From positions 124,001 through 188,000 of the forward strand of contig NZ_JBIWXY010000001.1 of NCBI RefSeq assembly GCF_044751345.1: a stretch of 64,000 nucleotides of DNA. Direction: 5' to 3'. The notes below the pieces were generated by a model. That model was not told the origin of the DNA, made no database searches, and saw only the letters and a program-made list of their open reading frames with translations. This DNA is from Methylobacillus methanolivorans. Lineage in GTDB: Bacteria; Pseudomonadota; Gammaproteobacteria; Burkholderiales; Methylophilaceae. Shown here in pieces: positions 1-7,963 of this stretch; positions within the stretch are counted from its first letter, which is position 1; each line of letters starts with the position of its first letter. The position numbers and the translations under genes were made by a program.

Positions 1-2
1 AT

Positions 3-602
3 CCTCTGCTGCTGTGGGGTTTCCTGCAAACATCGTTGCTTGAAATAGCGTCTTTCGCGTTAGCGATCACCATGGTGCTGCTGAATATCCGGCAGTCGTC
101 ATGGGCATGGCTATTTGCAATCGCTTCTGCCGGGTTATATGCCGTTGTTTTCTACGATGCCCGCATCTATGGCGATATGCTGTTGCAGTTCGTCTTCATT
201 GCCGTGTCGCTATGGGGCGCTTACCAATGGCTGTTCGGCGGGCGCGATCATCAAGGTGTGACTGTGACACGCTTGTCTCGTCACGGTTGGCTGCTGGTGG
301 CTGGTAGTTGGGTGGTTGTTTATGCCAGCGTTGCATTGTTCTTGCATCACTTCACGGATAGTGATGTCGTGCATATCGACGCTTTCCTGACAGCCGGAAG
401 TTTGGTAGCGCAATGCCTGCTTACGCGCAAAATACTGGAAAACTGGCATATGTGGATATTGATAGATGGCCTGTACATTGCGCTCTACGCATACAAGCAG
501 CTCTATTTGACAGCCTTGCTCTATGGCCTGTTCGTTGTGCTGGCCGTATTGGGCTTGCGGGCCTGGAAAAAGTCATGGTCATCGACTGTCGTTCTGCCAT
601 GA
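3..602 (+). CDS. pnuC: PnuC-family vitamin/nucleoside transporter (5' end may lie outside the window)
   Basis: Inner-membrane facilitator of the PnuC family, which moves nicotinamide riboside, thiamin (PnuT) or riboflavin (PnuX) down a gradient and relies on intracellular phosphorylation to trap the substrate. About seven hydrophobic segments are visible, and the C-terminal part (ENWHMWILIDGLYIALYAYK) has the typical PnuC Trp/Asp/Tyr pattern. The first usable start in the window is a TTG at 36, but the frame stays open to the left edge, so the true start is probably upstream. The stop overlaps the start of the next gene, a NadR-like kinase, which fits a transporter-kinase trapping pair. A TPP-riboswitch-controlled receptor faces it, so thiamin (PnuT) is a serious alternative to nicotinamide riboside. 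Family is sure; substrate is inferred. Confidence 0.85.
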   Translation, partial: PLLLWGFLQTSLLEIASFALAITMVLLNIRQSSWAWLFAIASAGLYAVVFYDARIYGDMLLQFVFIAVSLWGAYQWLFGGRDHQGVTVTRLSRHGWLLVAGSWVVVYASVALFLHHFTDSDVVHIDAFLTAGSLVAQCLLTRKILENWHMWILIDGLYIALYAYKQLYLTALLYGLFVVLAVLGLRAWKKSWSSTVVLP

Positions 603-1141
603 AAAATATGGTGCCGCGCATTGCTATTCTTGGGGCAGAATCCACTGGGAAATCTACCCTTGCCGAGGCACTGGCAGCGCATTACCGTACGGCCTGGGTG
701 CCAGAATACCTGCGCGAGTTCGTCGAGACTTTCCAACGTACGCCACGTGCCGACGAGCAGTTTATGATTGCCACGACACAACGCCAGCGCGAGAAAGAGG
801 CTGAGCGACATTCCAACCGCCTACTGTTCTGTGACACTACGCCGCTGATGACGATGGTGTATAGCGAACATTATTTTGGGCAGGCTGACACGGCGCTTGC
901 GAGGCTGGCAGCGGCATATGACTATGCTGCGACCATTGTCACTGCGCCGACCATGCCATGGGTAGCTGATGGCATGCAGCGCGAATCCGACGAGGTGCGC
1001 CAGCAGGTGCATGCTCGGCTGATCCGCAAGCTGGAGGCCAGTGGCGTGACCTATCGGCTCGTCGATGGCAGTACCCAACAGCGCGTGATGCAAGTGGTGG
1101 ACTATCTGGCCTTGCACCTATGCACCGATGCCATGCGTTAA
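599..1141 (+). CDS. NadR-like AAA-type nucleoside/vitamin kinase
   Basis: A 180-residue P-loop kinase resembling the C-terminal ribosylnicotinamide kinase domain of NadR, without the N-terminal adenylyltransferase or HTH parts. The Walker A motif GAESTGKST is at residues 12-20, a DTT acidic segment follows near the middle, and a lid-like WVADGMQR segment matches the DDGLR region of NadR. The ATG at 599 overlaps the pnuC stop (ATGA), so the two are translationally coupled. The predicted role is to phosphorylate the imported vitamin and trap it in the cytosol. Substrate could be nicotinamide riboside or, given the TPP-regulated receptor next door, thiamin. Its stop lies 16 bases from that of the convergent receptor gene. 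Confidence 0.8.
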   Translation: MKNMVPRIAILGAESTGKSTLAEALAAHYRTAWVPEYLREFVETFQRTPRADEQFMIATTQRQREKEAERHSNRLLFCDTTPLMTMVYSEHYFGQADTALARLAAAYDYAATIVTAPTMPWVADGMQRESDEVRQQVHARLIRKLEASGVTYRLVDGSTQQRVMQVVDYLALHLCTDAMR

Positions 1142-1157
1142 CCTTATACCCTGTGAA

Positions 1158-3350
1158 TCAGAAATCAATTTGCGCCGACACGCGGAATACGCGCGGTGCG
1201 CCTGGAATCATGTAGCCGCCGAAAGCACTGGATGCATCGCCCCAGTAGAACTTGTTGAACACATTGTCCACCCCCGCCCTAAAGGTAGTGGCTGTATTGC
1301 CAAGCTTGGCTGTATAGCGAGCCCCAAGGTTCAGCACATGATAGCCTTCGACCTTTTTGTTTAACGCAGCAATGTCGTTGCTGGGTGCGAAGTTTTTGCT
1401 GCTGGAGTAGAGCCAGGTTGCATTCAGCTTGAGCGCAGGCAAGCCAGGCCATGCGTATTCACTATATACCGCTGATTTGAATCTCGGCACATTGCCCACT
1501 TGCTTGCCTTCAATGCGTGCATCGTCTGTGCCTTCTGCTTTGGCCTGCAAGGCGGTGAAGCTGCCGCCCAGCATCCAGTCACGGGTCATGCGGCTTTGCG
1601 CGGCCAGTTCCAGGCCTCGGTTGATTTGCTTGCCTGCAACCACATAGGTAGGCGTAGCGTCCACATATTCATTATTACGCTTGATCTGGAAGATAGCTGC
1701 CGACAGGTTGATATCCTTGGTTGGCTCGGCTTTCACGCCAAGCTCCATTTGTCTGGACTTGCTGGGGTCCATGATGATCTCGGCATTCGTGGTGCCGGTA
1801 GGTGCCTCACCCCCAGGCTCCAGACCTTCTGCATAAGAGCCATAGAGTGCCACCGTGGGCTGGAGGCTGTAGACCAGCGCAACATTTGGCAAGATAAAGT
1901 TGTCATCGGTACTGCGTGTGGTGACCCCTGATGAATTGAACTGATCGCGCTTGAGTGCTACATAACGTACACCCGCGTGCAGCTTGAGCTGATCATTCAG
2001 TGCCATGACATCTTGTACAAAAATCGCGCGCTCTTCATCTTTACGGCGCAAGTGAACGGGATTGACGGCTGCTGTTGAGTAATTGTCGTAATAGACAGGA
2101 TTGTAGATATTGCTATCGCCAACATACTGGAACGCGTAGTCGGCAAAGTGATCGCGACGACGCAGCGCGGAAAGGCCAACGGTGAGATCGTGCTTTATCG
2201 TGCCTGTGATGGCATCGCCTTGTAGCAGTGCCTGGGTGGTGGTGATGGAGCGCTTGTCATTTTTACGACGCAGGTCATAGAGGGCATACTGTCCACTACT
2301 GCCATATCCAACCGTTGCATTGGTTGGACAATAGGCTGGAGCATTGGCTAAATCATTAAAATTCCAGCAACCCGAAGGTAAAGCCACGGCATCATCGCGA
2401 TGTAGCACTGATTGGTTGGCCTGCAAGGTGGTACGCCAGTGGTCGTTCAGCGTGTAGTTGAACTTCACGCCGATATTGTGGCTGTCATCGACGACAGGGC
2501 TGCTCCAGGATTGATCATTGAGCATCTGCTTGGCACGAATGCCTGTCGGGATGCGCTGCTCCGGCCCAAGCAGCTGGAAGCCTGGCACGGTCAATTGCGA
2601 TTTGTGCTGATAATCCAGATCAAGCTGCAAGAGCGCACGGGGACTAAGGTGGAAATCAAACGCACCTGAAATGAAGTTACGATGGCCTGTTGAGCCATCA
2701 ATATAGGATTTGATGTCTTCCGCCGCGGCATTGATGCGATAACCGAAGATACCGTTTTCAGTGCGTCCGCCAATATCTACCGCGCTATATACCGTACCGC
2801 GCTCGCGCACCTCAAAGGTTGCTGTGTGCAGCGGCGTATCGGTGGGGCGCTTGGTCACATAGTTGAGCATGCCGCCTGCAGCAGCGATGCCTGATTGCAG
2901 GCCTGCCAGGCCTTTGAGTATTTCGATGCGCTCCTTGTTTTCCATCGGCACCATGGCTTGCGCCAGAATCACCAATCCGTCCTTGCGATAGTTGGCACCC
3001 TGATCCAATACGAATCCGCGAATCGCAAACCAATCTGCCAGGCCAACGGCATTGTAGGAGTTTTGCACACTAGCATCCCATTTCACTGCATCGGTGGCGG
3101 AGCGTACGCTGCGATCCTGCATCTGTTCCTGTGTTACTACCGTGATGGAGGCTGGGGTTTCCAGCAAGGATTGGTCGGAAAAGCTGCCAATGCTGGCGCG
3201 GCGTGCCTTAGCATCCGCCGATGCAGAGGAAACGACCAACTCCGGCAATGCGCTATCCTCGGTATCTGTCGATTGTGCCAAGGCAGCAGGCGAAAATGTG
3301 CAGGCGACTGCTAGCACGCTGAGTTTGTGGCGGAAAGGGAAAGCTGGCAT
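1158..3350 (-). CDS. TonB-dependent outer-membrane receptor under TPP riboswitch control (predicted thiamin receptor, Omr1 type)
   Basis: A 730-residue TonB-dependent receptor with a signal peptide (cleavage near residue 25, after LAQ), a plug domain at about 35-170 and a beta-barrel ending in Phe, as outer-membrane porins do. By sequence style it belongs to the siderophore-receptor (FhuA-like) group and would usually be called a siderophore receptor. Its leader, however, contains a complete TPP riboswitch (3427-3509 on the same strand) and nothing resembling a clear Fur box was seen. Thiamin-regulated receptors of this type (omr1) are known from comparative genomics of the thiamin regulon. 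Predicted substrate: thiamin, a thiamin phosphate or a precursor. It faces the pnuC-kinase pair, which could complete the uptake route. Confidence 0.9.
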   Translation of the reverse strand: MPAFPFRHKLSVLAVACTFSPAALAQSTDTEDSALPELVVSSASADAKARRASIGSFSDQSLLETPASITVVTQEQMQDRSVRSATDAVKWDASVQNSYNAVGLADWFAIRGFVLDQGANYRKDGLVILAQAMVPMENKERIEILKGLAGLQSGIAAAGGMLNYVTKRPTDTPLHTATFEVRERGTVYSAVDIGGRTENGIFGYRINAAAEDIKSYIDGSTGHRNFISGAFDFHLSPRALLQLDLDYQHKSQLTVPGFQLLGPEQRIPTGIRAKQMLNDQSWSSPVVDDSHNIGVKFNYTLNDHWRTTLQANQSVLHRDDAVALPSGCWNFNDLANAPAYCPTNATVGYGSSGQYALYDLRRKNDKRSITTTQALLQGDAITGTIKHDLTVGLSALRRRDHFADYAFQYVGDSNIYNPVYYDNYSTAAVNPVHLRRKDEERAIFVQDVMALNDQLKLHAGVRYVALKRDQFNSSGVTTRSTDDNFILPNVALVYSLQPTVALYGSYAEGLEPGGEAPTGTTNAEIIMDPSKSRQMELGVKAEPTKDINLSAAIFQIKRNNEYVDATPTYVVAGKQINRGLELAAQSRMTRDWMLGGSFTALQAKAEGTDDARIEGKQVGNVPRFKSAVYSEYAWPGLPALKLNATWLYSSSKNFAPSNDIAALNKKVEGYHVLNLGARYTAKLGNTATTFRAGVDNVFNKFYWGDASSAFGGYMIPGAPRVFRVSAQIDF

Positions 3351-3426
3351 TGTTGTTCACTCGCGTTACGGAAAGGCACGCGCAGGAATGAACAAAGAAG
3401 CTCCGGAATGGACCTTGAGTGGCTTT

Positions 3427-3509
3427 GCGCTTCCCTACGCTGGCATTATCCAGGTCAGGTTCAAGGGTTTTTCTCACCCGAAGATTGGCTCTTCAGGACC
3501 CCTAGCGTG
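3427..3509 (-). promoter_or_regulatory. TPP (THI-element) riboswitch
   Basis: Read on the minus strand the segment carries the hallmark TPP aptamer core: GGGTGAGA (variant of CUGAGA), then ACCCTTGAACCTGACCTGG, ATAATGCCAGC and GTAGGGAAGCG. P1 pairs CGCT (3504-3507) with AGCG (3428-3431). P2 pairs AGGGGT with ACCCT. P3 is a GAAGA/TCTTC hairpin. It ends about 75 bases before the receptor ATG at 3350, so TPP probably represses the receptor, most likely at translation initiation or by early termination. No strong intrinsic terminator was seen between aptamer and ATG. Confidence 0.95.
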
Positions 3510-3583
3510 GGCCGTATACTACCAAGAAATGTCAAGAAAACGCCAGCTTTGTGTAATGTACGCAAATACTGAGCGGGTTTTTG

Positions 3584-5233
3584 CTACGCTTGATCTGCTT
3601 GCGTTGTGCCAGTGCTGGGCCATAAGGAATGCAGATGTGAGAGTACATTCTGCTCACCAATCTGGCTGACTAAGCCCGCGCGGCGCAATTTTTCCATGAT
3701 ATTAGGCCTGGCCTCGGCGATCACCAGGTGGATCTGGTGTTGTTTGCAGGTATCCAGCAGGTTCCACAAAGCTTGCATGCCCGTGGCATCCATGATGGGT
3801 ACGCGCGACATCCTGAGTACGATGGTGTCAGTGTCATCACGCAGGGTTTGCAGCCGGTGCTGTAAATGCTCTGCCGCGCCAAAGAACAACGGGCCCTCCA
3901 ATCGGTATACCAATGTGCTGGGTGGCAGGCACCATGCGCGTTGCCCGTATTCCTGCTGGAGGTCAGCATCGCTTAATGGCGTGACACTCACCGTTTCCGC
4001 CATGCGTTTCATGAACAATAGCGTGGCAAGCATGACGCCGATATTCACGGCGATCACCAAATCGCTGAATACCGTGAGCAGGAAGGTGATCAGCAGCACG
4101 ACGACATCGGCGCGGGGTGCGGTCTTGACCATATGCAAGAAACGATGTGCTTCACTCATGTTATAGGCCACGACGAACAAAATGGCCGCCAGTGCCGCGA
4201 GCGGTATATTGACTGCCAATGGTGCCAGCAATATCACGATCAATACCAATGTGAGCGCATGAACGATGCCAGAAAGCGGGCTGTTGCCGCCATTGCGAAT
4301 ATTCGTTGCGGTGCGTGCCAGTGCGCCGGTAGCGGCAAATCCACCGAATAATGGCGAGGCGATGTTGGCAATGCCTTGCCCAATCAGCTCCTGGTTGGAC
4401 TGATGGCGTGTACCCGCCATATTGTCCGCCACCACCGCCGAGAGCAGGGACTCAATCGCACCCAGCAGAGCAATGGTAAAGGCAGGTCCGATCAACTCCA
4501 GCATGGTGGCAGCGTTGATGCCAGTTGGCAGGGCAAACTGTGGCAGGGCCTGCGGAATGCCGCCGAATGCGCTACCTATGGTGGCGACTTCCTTGAAACT
4601 GAATATGGGCTGAAGCACAGTGGCTGCGACGATGGCTACCAATGGGCCAGGGATTTTTTTCAGGTAGCGATTGGATAGCAGCAAAACCGCCAGTGTGAAG
4701 ACGCCCATCAAGGTAGTGTGCAGTTCCAGGTGTGGCAGTGCCGTGATCAGGTGTAGTACTTTCTCGTGGAAATGGTGTGCCGCTTGTGGCGCAAGCCCGA
4801 AGAAGTCTTGCCATTGCCCAACAAAAATAATGACGGCAATCCCGCTGGTGAAGCCGATGATGACTGGCTCTGGAATATAGCGAATCACACTGCCCATGCG
4901 CGCTAGGCCCATGATGAGTAGCATCACGCCCGCCATCAGGGTGGCGATCTGTAAGCCTGCAATGCCGTATTTTGCAGTGATGCCGGAGAGGATGACGATG
5001 AAGGCCCCCGTCGGCCCGGTGATCTGCAAGCGGCTGCCGCCAAAGAGTGAGGCGAGTGTGCCTGCGACAATCGCCGTATATAGGCCTTGTTCCGGCTTGG
5101 CCCCGGAGGCAATGGCAAAAGCCATGGCGAGTGGCAAGGCCACCACCCCGACGATCAGCCCCGACATGATGTTGCGGGACCAATATTGGCGGGAGAGCAA
5201 GCCAGCACGCTTGGCTTCGAGAATCGCGATCAT
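3584..5233 (-). CDS. SulP-family anion transporter with STAS domain
   Basis: A 549-residue SulP/SLC26-type permease. The N-terminal part has many membrane segments including the family stretch ALPLAMAFAIASG near residues 32-44 and the ITGPTGAF motif. The last ~110 residues form a cytoplasmic STAS domain (VPIMDATGMQAL). Family members move sulfate, bicarbonate or other anions by H+ or Na+ coupling; the substrate cannot be read from sequence. I prefer ATG 5233; an in-frame TTG seven codons upstream lacks a ribosome binding site. The gene precedes the TPP riboswitch on the same strand but the leader of the receptor separates them, so co-transcription is possible but not shown. Confidence 0.88.
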   Translation of the reverse strand: MIAILEAKRAGLLSRQYWSRNIMSGLIVGVVALPLAMAFAIASGAKPEQGLYTAIVAGTLASLFGGSRLQITGPTGAFIVILSGITAKYGIAGLQIATLMAGVMLLIMGLARMGSVIRYIPEPVIIGFTSGIAVIIFVGQWQDFFGLAPQAAHHFHEKVLHLITALPHLELHTTLMGVFTLAVLLLSNRYLKKIPGPLVAIVAATVLQPIFSFKEVATIGSAFGGIPQALPQFALPTGINAATMLELIGPAFTIALLGAIESLLSAVVADNMAGTRHQSNQELIGQGIANIASPLFGGFAATGALARTATNIRNGGNSPLSGIVHALTLVLIVILLAPLAVNIPLAALAAILFVVAYNMSEAHRFLHMVKTAPRADVVVLLITFLLTVFSDLVIAVNIGVMLATLLFMKRMAETVSVTPLSDADLQQEYGQRAWCLPPSTLVYRLEGPLFFGAAEHLQHRLQTLRDDTDTIVLRMSRVPIMDATGMQALWNLLDTCKQHQIHLVIAEARPNIMEKLRRAGLVSQIGEQNVLSHLHSLWPSTGTTQADQA

Positions 5234-5308
5234 GATGTAAGGGCCGCTAGGCAAATGACAGGCATATCATAGCCTCTTTACCTAGCGCGGCAAGATGATG
5301 TGCGGTAG

Positions 5309-6664
5309 TTATAGAGATTCAATGAAATCGAGCAGGTGTTGGCGCTCTTGCCGCGACATCTGTTGCACCATGTTGCGCGACTCTTCTGCTTCGCCGCCAT
5401 GCCACAAGATCGCTTCCAGAATAGTTCGCGCTCGGCCATCATGCAGGAACCCGGCATGTGGCTCCACTTGCTTGGCCAGGCCTATGCCCCATAGCGGCGG
5501 CGTACGCCATTCGCTGCCGCTGGCAGCAAAATCCGGGCGCTGGTCGGCAAGCGCTGGCCCCATGTCGTGTAGTAATAAATCGGTATAGGGCGCGATCGCT
5601 TGTTCACCAAGGGCTGTGAGGCGCGGGAAAGCCCCTGTCTTGATCTCTGGCTGGTGGCAGACTGCACATTGGGCTTGGCGGAACAGCAAGGCCCCGCGCT
5701 GTATGGAGGCTTGCTGTTGCTGGCGGGGCGCAGGGGCGGCAAGGGCGAGTTGGTAAAACTCCATTTGCTCCAGTTGTGCGGCAGATATTTCAGGAATGCC
5801 GGAAACGGGAGCTTGCTGACATGCAGTTTGCTCTTTGGCGCAATTGCCATGGGGGAACAGATGCGAGCTTAGCCCCATGTCGCCAGCCAAGGCGCTGGCG
5901 GTTTGCTCACGCAATGTGGCGACATTGGCTTTCCAGCCGAAACGGCCAATCACTGTTTTTTGCTGTTCTGCACTCCACACCCAATTGACCTTGCCTTTGA
6001 TCTTGCCCGGCTTGGGCTGGGCCGCCAATGCTAGCAATGTGCTATCCGGGATGGCAGCGAGCAAGCCCATGCCATAAATTGCCGGGGCAATACGGGCTGA
6101 GGTTTGCAGGTTGTCCGGCATAGAACCGTAGGCCAGGTTGCTGAATGAAATACGTGGTGTTCGTACGCTGACGATTTCACCCCCATTTAGGAGGACATCG
6201 GTTTCTGCATAATGCAGATGCGCACGGCCTTCTGCATTGACACCAGGCGCGCCGAACTCCTGCAATTGATCGCCATACCACGGCAGGGGCAAAGGAGCAC
6301 CGGTGATGGTTTTACCGGGAATGCTCAGGCGAACCAGCATGGAGCGCATGGATTCTTCTGGTGAATCTGGTGCAAAGCCACGGCCATTTTTGGCATGGCA
6401 AGCGATGCAGGCGTTGCGGTTATATAACGGCCCTAGCCCTGCGATTTCACGATCAAGCGCGGGAGAGATAATCCAGCTTTGCCGCACCAGGCCACGGCCT
6501 TGCTGGAATGTCTGCATATCTTCTGTGGCGAGTGGTTGTATCGCTTGCGAGTAGGCCTCACGAGTGGTGTTGTTGGTCACCACACTGGCTGTTTCTTGAC
6601 TGCTGGTCAGGCTGGGAATAAAAGCACTGGCGATCAGTGATGCGACAAGAAAGCGATACCACAT
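5309..6664 (-). CDS. Di-haem oxidoreductase/thiol-oxidoreductase-like c-type cytochrome (COG3488/DUF1111 type)
   Basis: A 451-residue exported protein with an N-terminal signal segment and two CXXCH haem sites, CIACH at 86-90 and CAVCH at 333-337. Proteins of this di-haem family are related to MauG/cytochrome c peroxidases and often sit beside iron-uptake genes. It is the third gene of a minus-strand unit, starting only 5 bases after the binding protein stops, so a periplasmic redox step on the metal or its ligand is a reasonable guess. C-terminal features such as GFLHDGRARTILEAILWHGG are typical of the family. Catalytic activity is not established for this group; the haem sites are seen directly. 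Confidence 0.88.
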   Translation of the reverse strand: MWYRFLVASLIASAFIPSLTSSQETASVVTNNTTREAYSQAIQPLATEDMQTFQQGRGLVRQSWIISPALDREIAGLGPLYNRNACIACHAKNGRGFAPDSPEESMRSMLVRLSIPGKTITGAPLPLPWYGDQLQEFGAPGVNAEGRAHLHYAETDVLLNGGEIVSVRTPRISFSNLAYGSMPDNLQTSARIAPAIYGMGLLAAIPDSTLLALAAQPKPGKIKGKVNWVWSAEQQKTVIGRFGWKANVATLREQTASALAGDMGLSSHLFPHGNCAKEQTACQQAPVSGIPEISAAQLEQMEFYQLALAAPAPRQQQQASIQRGALLFRQAQCAVCHQPEIKTGAFPRLTALGEQAIAPYTDLLLHDMGPALADQRPDFAASGSEWRTPPLWGIGLAKQVEPHAGFLHDGRARTILEAILWHGGEAEESRNMVQQMSRQERQHLLDFIESL

Positions 6665-6669
6665 ACGGT

Positions 6670-7935
6670 TTACAAGCCTGATGCAATGCGGGCGGCGGCT
6701 TGGTAGCGATCATGCATGATCTTCTGCCATTGTGCTGTTTCAGTGGTGCTCAATGCCTTGGTTGCTTTGGACTCGGCGGTAGCCTCATCCATGGGTAGCG
6801 ATTGCAGTAGCTTCTTTGCTTGCAGCACTTGTGGTGCATTCTCGCCCAAGGTGTTACTTGCAGACTGGATGGCGGCGATGGCCTGCTGCAGGCTAGCCAG
6901 GTTTTCCGTAATGATGGCATCAAACAAGGCATTGGTGATCTCTTGGCGAGTCAGGCCGCGCTTGGTGTCATAGGTGAATGCCGGATTGTTTGCAAATGGG
7001 TTGAAGTATCCTGCGGGCTTGTCTGCATAGACAGAAGGCCGGACAGGCAGCTTGCGAATATCCGGGTGGAACAGTAGGCGTTGGCCTTGTTCTGAAAGCA
7101 CAAAGCTGGTGAAGGCTTGTGCACCTTCCTGATTGGCTGCCTGCTTCATTACCGCGATGTGCGCCGGAGAATAACCTGTGACTTCAGGGTAAATAAATTG
7201 CAGAGGTGCACCATTGGCAATGGCCGATGCCGTGAAAAAGTCGATGGTCAAGCCTGCGAGCAGGCGGCCAGTGGCAATATCATCGGTGATAAACGTAGAC
7301 CCCATGCCGACCAACTCTGCATTGGCGGCGATCTCCTGCAGCAGATTCCAGCCAGATTGCCAACCGTAGCCTTGCAGCAAAATATCAATGAGTGGCGGGG
7401 CGTAACCCACTTTGGATGGCACAGGCAGGGCAACCTTGCCACACCATGCCGGATGAGCGAGATCGTGCCAGTCATGCGGTACCGGCAACCTTGCTGCCGC
7501 TAAACCCTGTGGGTTGGTGACAATGCCATAGCCTGCTGTTTCCGTGGCGATATAGTTGCCTTCGCGTAATGAGAAACCGTTGATAGATGCTGGTAAACCA
7601 TCGAGGTTTAACTTCAATGGCTGAAAAGCCTGCATCTTCTCCAGTTGAGAAAAATTACGCTGGGCAGGCGTCCAGTACACATCCACGGGGTGCGATGCAT
7701 CTTTGAAATACGCCATGGCATCGCGAGATTGACGCCAAAGCACTTCCAGCCTGTATTGCGGATATTGTTTTTCGAACGCCGCCTCGAATTGCGAGACCAC
7801 TTCTTGCGGATAGCTGGTCATGACGATGACCTTGGTCGTGTCAGCCCCTGATGCCTGGCTGGCAACCATCAACCAGGTAATAAGAATAAGGATTGGCCAG
7901 CTCAATGCTGCCTTGATAGTAAGAGAGCGGGCCAT
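6670..7935 (-). CDS. Periplasmic substrate-binding protein, iron(III)-binding/AfuA-like, without cognate ABC permease
   Basis: A 421-residue solute-binding protein with a signal peptide (first ~30 residues, ending ASQASGA), followed by an ABC-type binding fold (SBP_bac_6/8-like: MTSYPQEVVSQFEAAFE near residue 40). It lies between a TonB receptor 28 bases upstream and the di-haem protein 5 bases downstream, so all three are one operon. No permease or ATPase gene is nearby. About 90 residues at the C-terminus are a helical, Ala/Gln/Lys-rich extension beyond the normal fold. Probably binds a metal or metal complex delivered by the receptor; the ligand is inferred only from family and neighbours. 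Confidence 0.82.
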   Translation of the reverse strand: MARSLTIKAALSWPILILITWLMVASQASGADTTKVIVMTSYPQEVVSQFEAAFEKQYPQYRLEVLWRQSRDAMAYFKDASHPVDVYWTPAQRNFSQLEKMQAFQPLKLNLDGLPASINGFSLREGNYIATETAGYGIVTNPQGLAAARLPVPHDWHDLAHPAWCGKVALPVPSKVGYAPPLIDILLQGYGWQSGWNLLQEIAANAELVGMGSTFITDDIATGRLLAGLTIDFFTASAIANGAPLQFIYPEVTGYSPAHIAVMKQAANQEGAQAFTSFVLSEQGQRLLFHPDIRKLPVRPSVYADKPAGYFNPFANNPAFTYDTKRGLTRQEITNALFDAIITENLASLQQAIAAIQSASNTLGENAPQVLQAKKLLQSLPMDEATAESKATKALSTTETAQWQKIMHDRYQAAARIASGL

Positions 7936-7963
7936 GGTGTTTCCTATCTAAATTGTGAATGGT

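Noticed and set aside
3507..3535. TTGACA on the minus strand (3530-3535) with TATACG (3513-3518) as riboswitch promoter
   Set aside because: The spacer is only 11 bases, too short for sigma70; the true promoter is left open.
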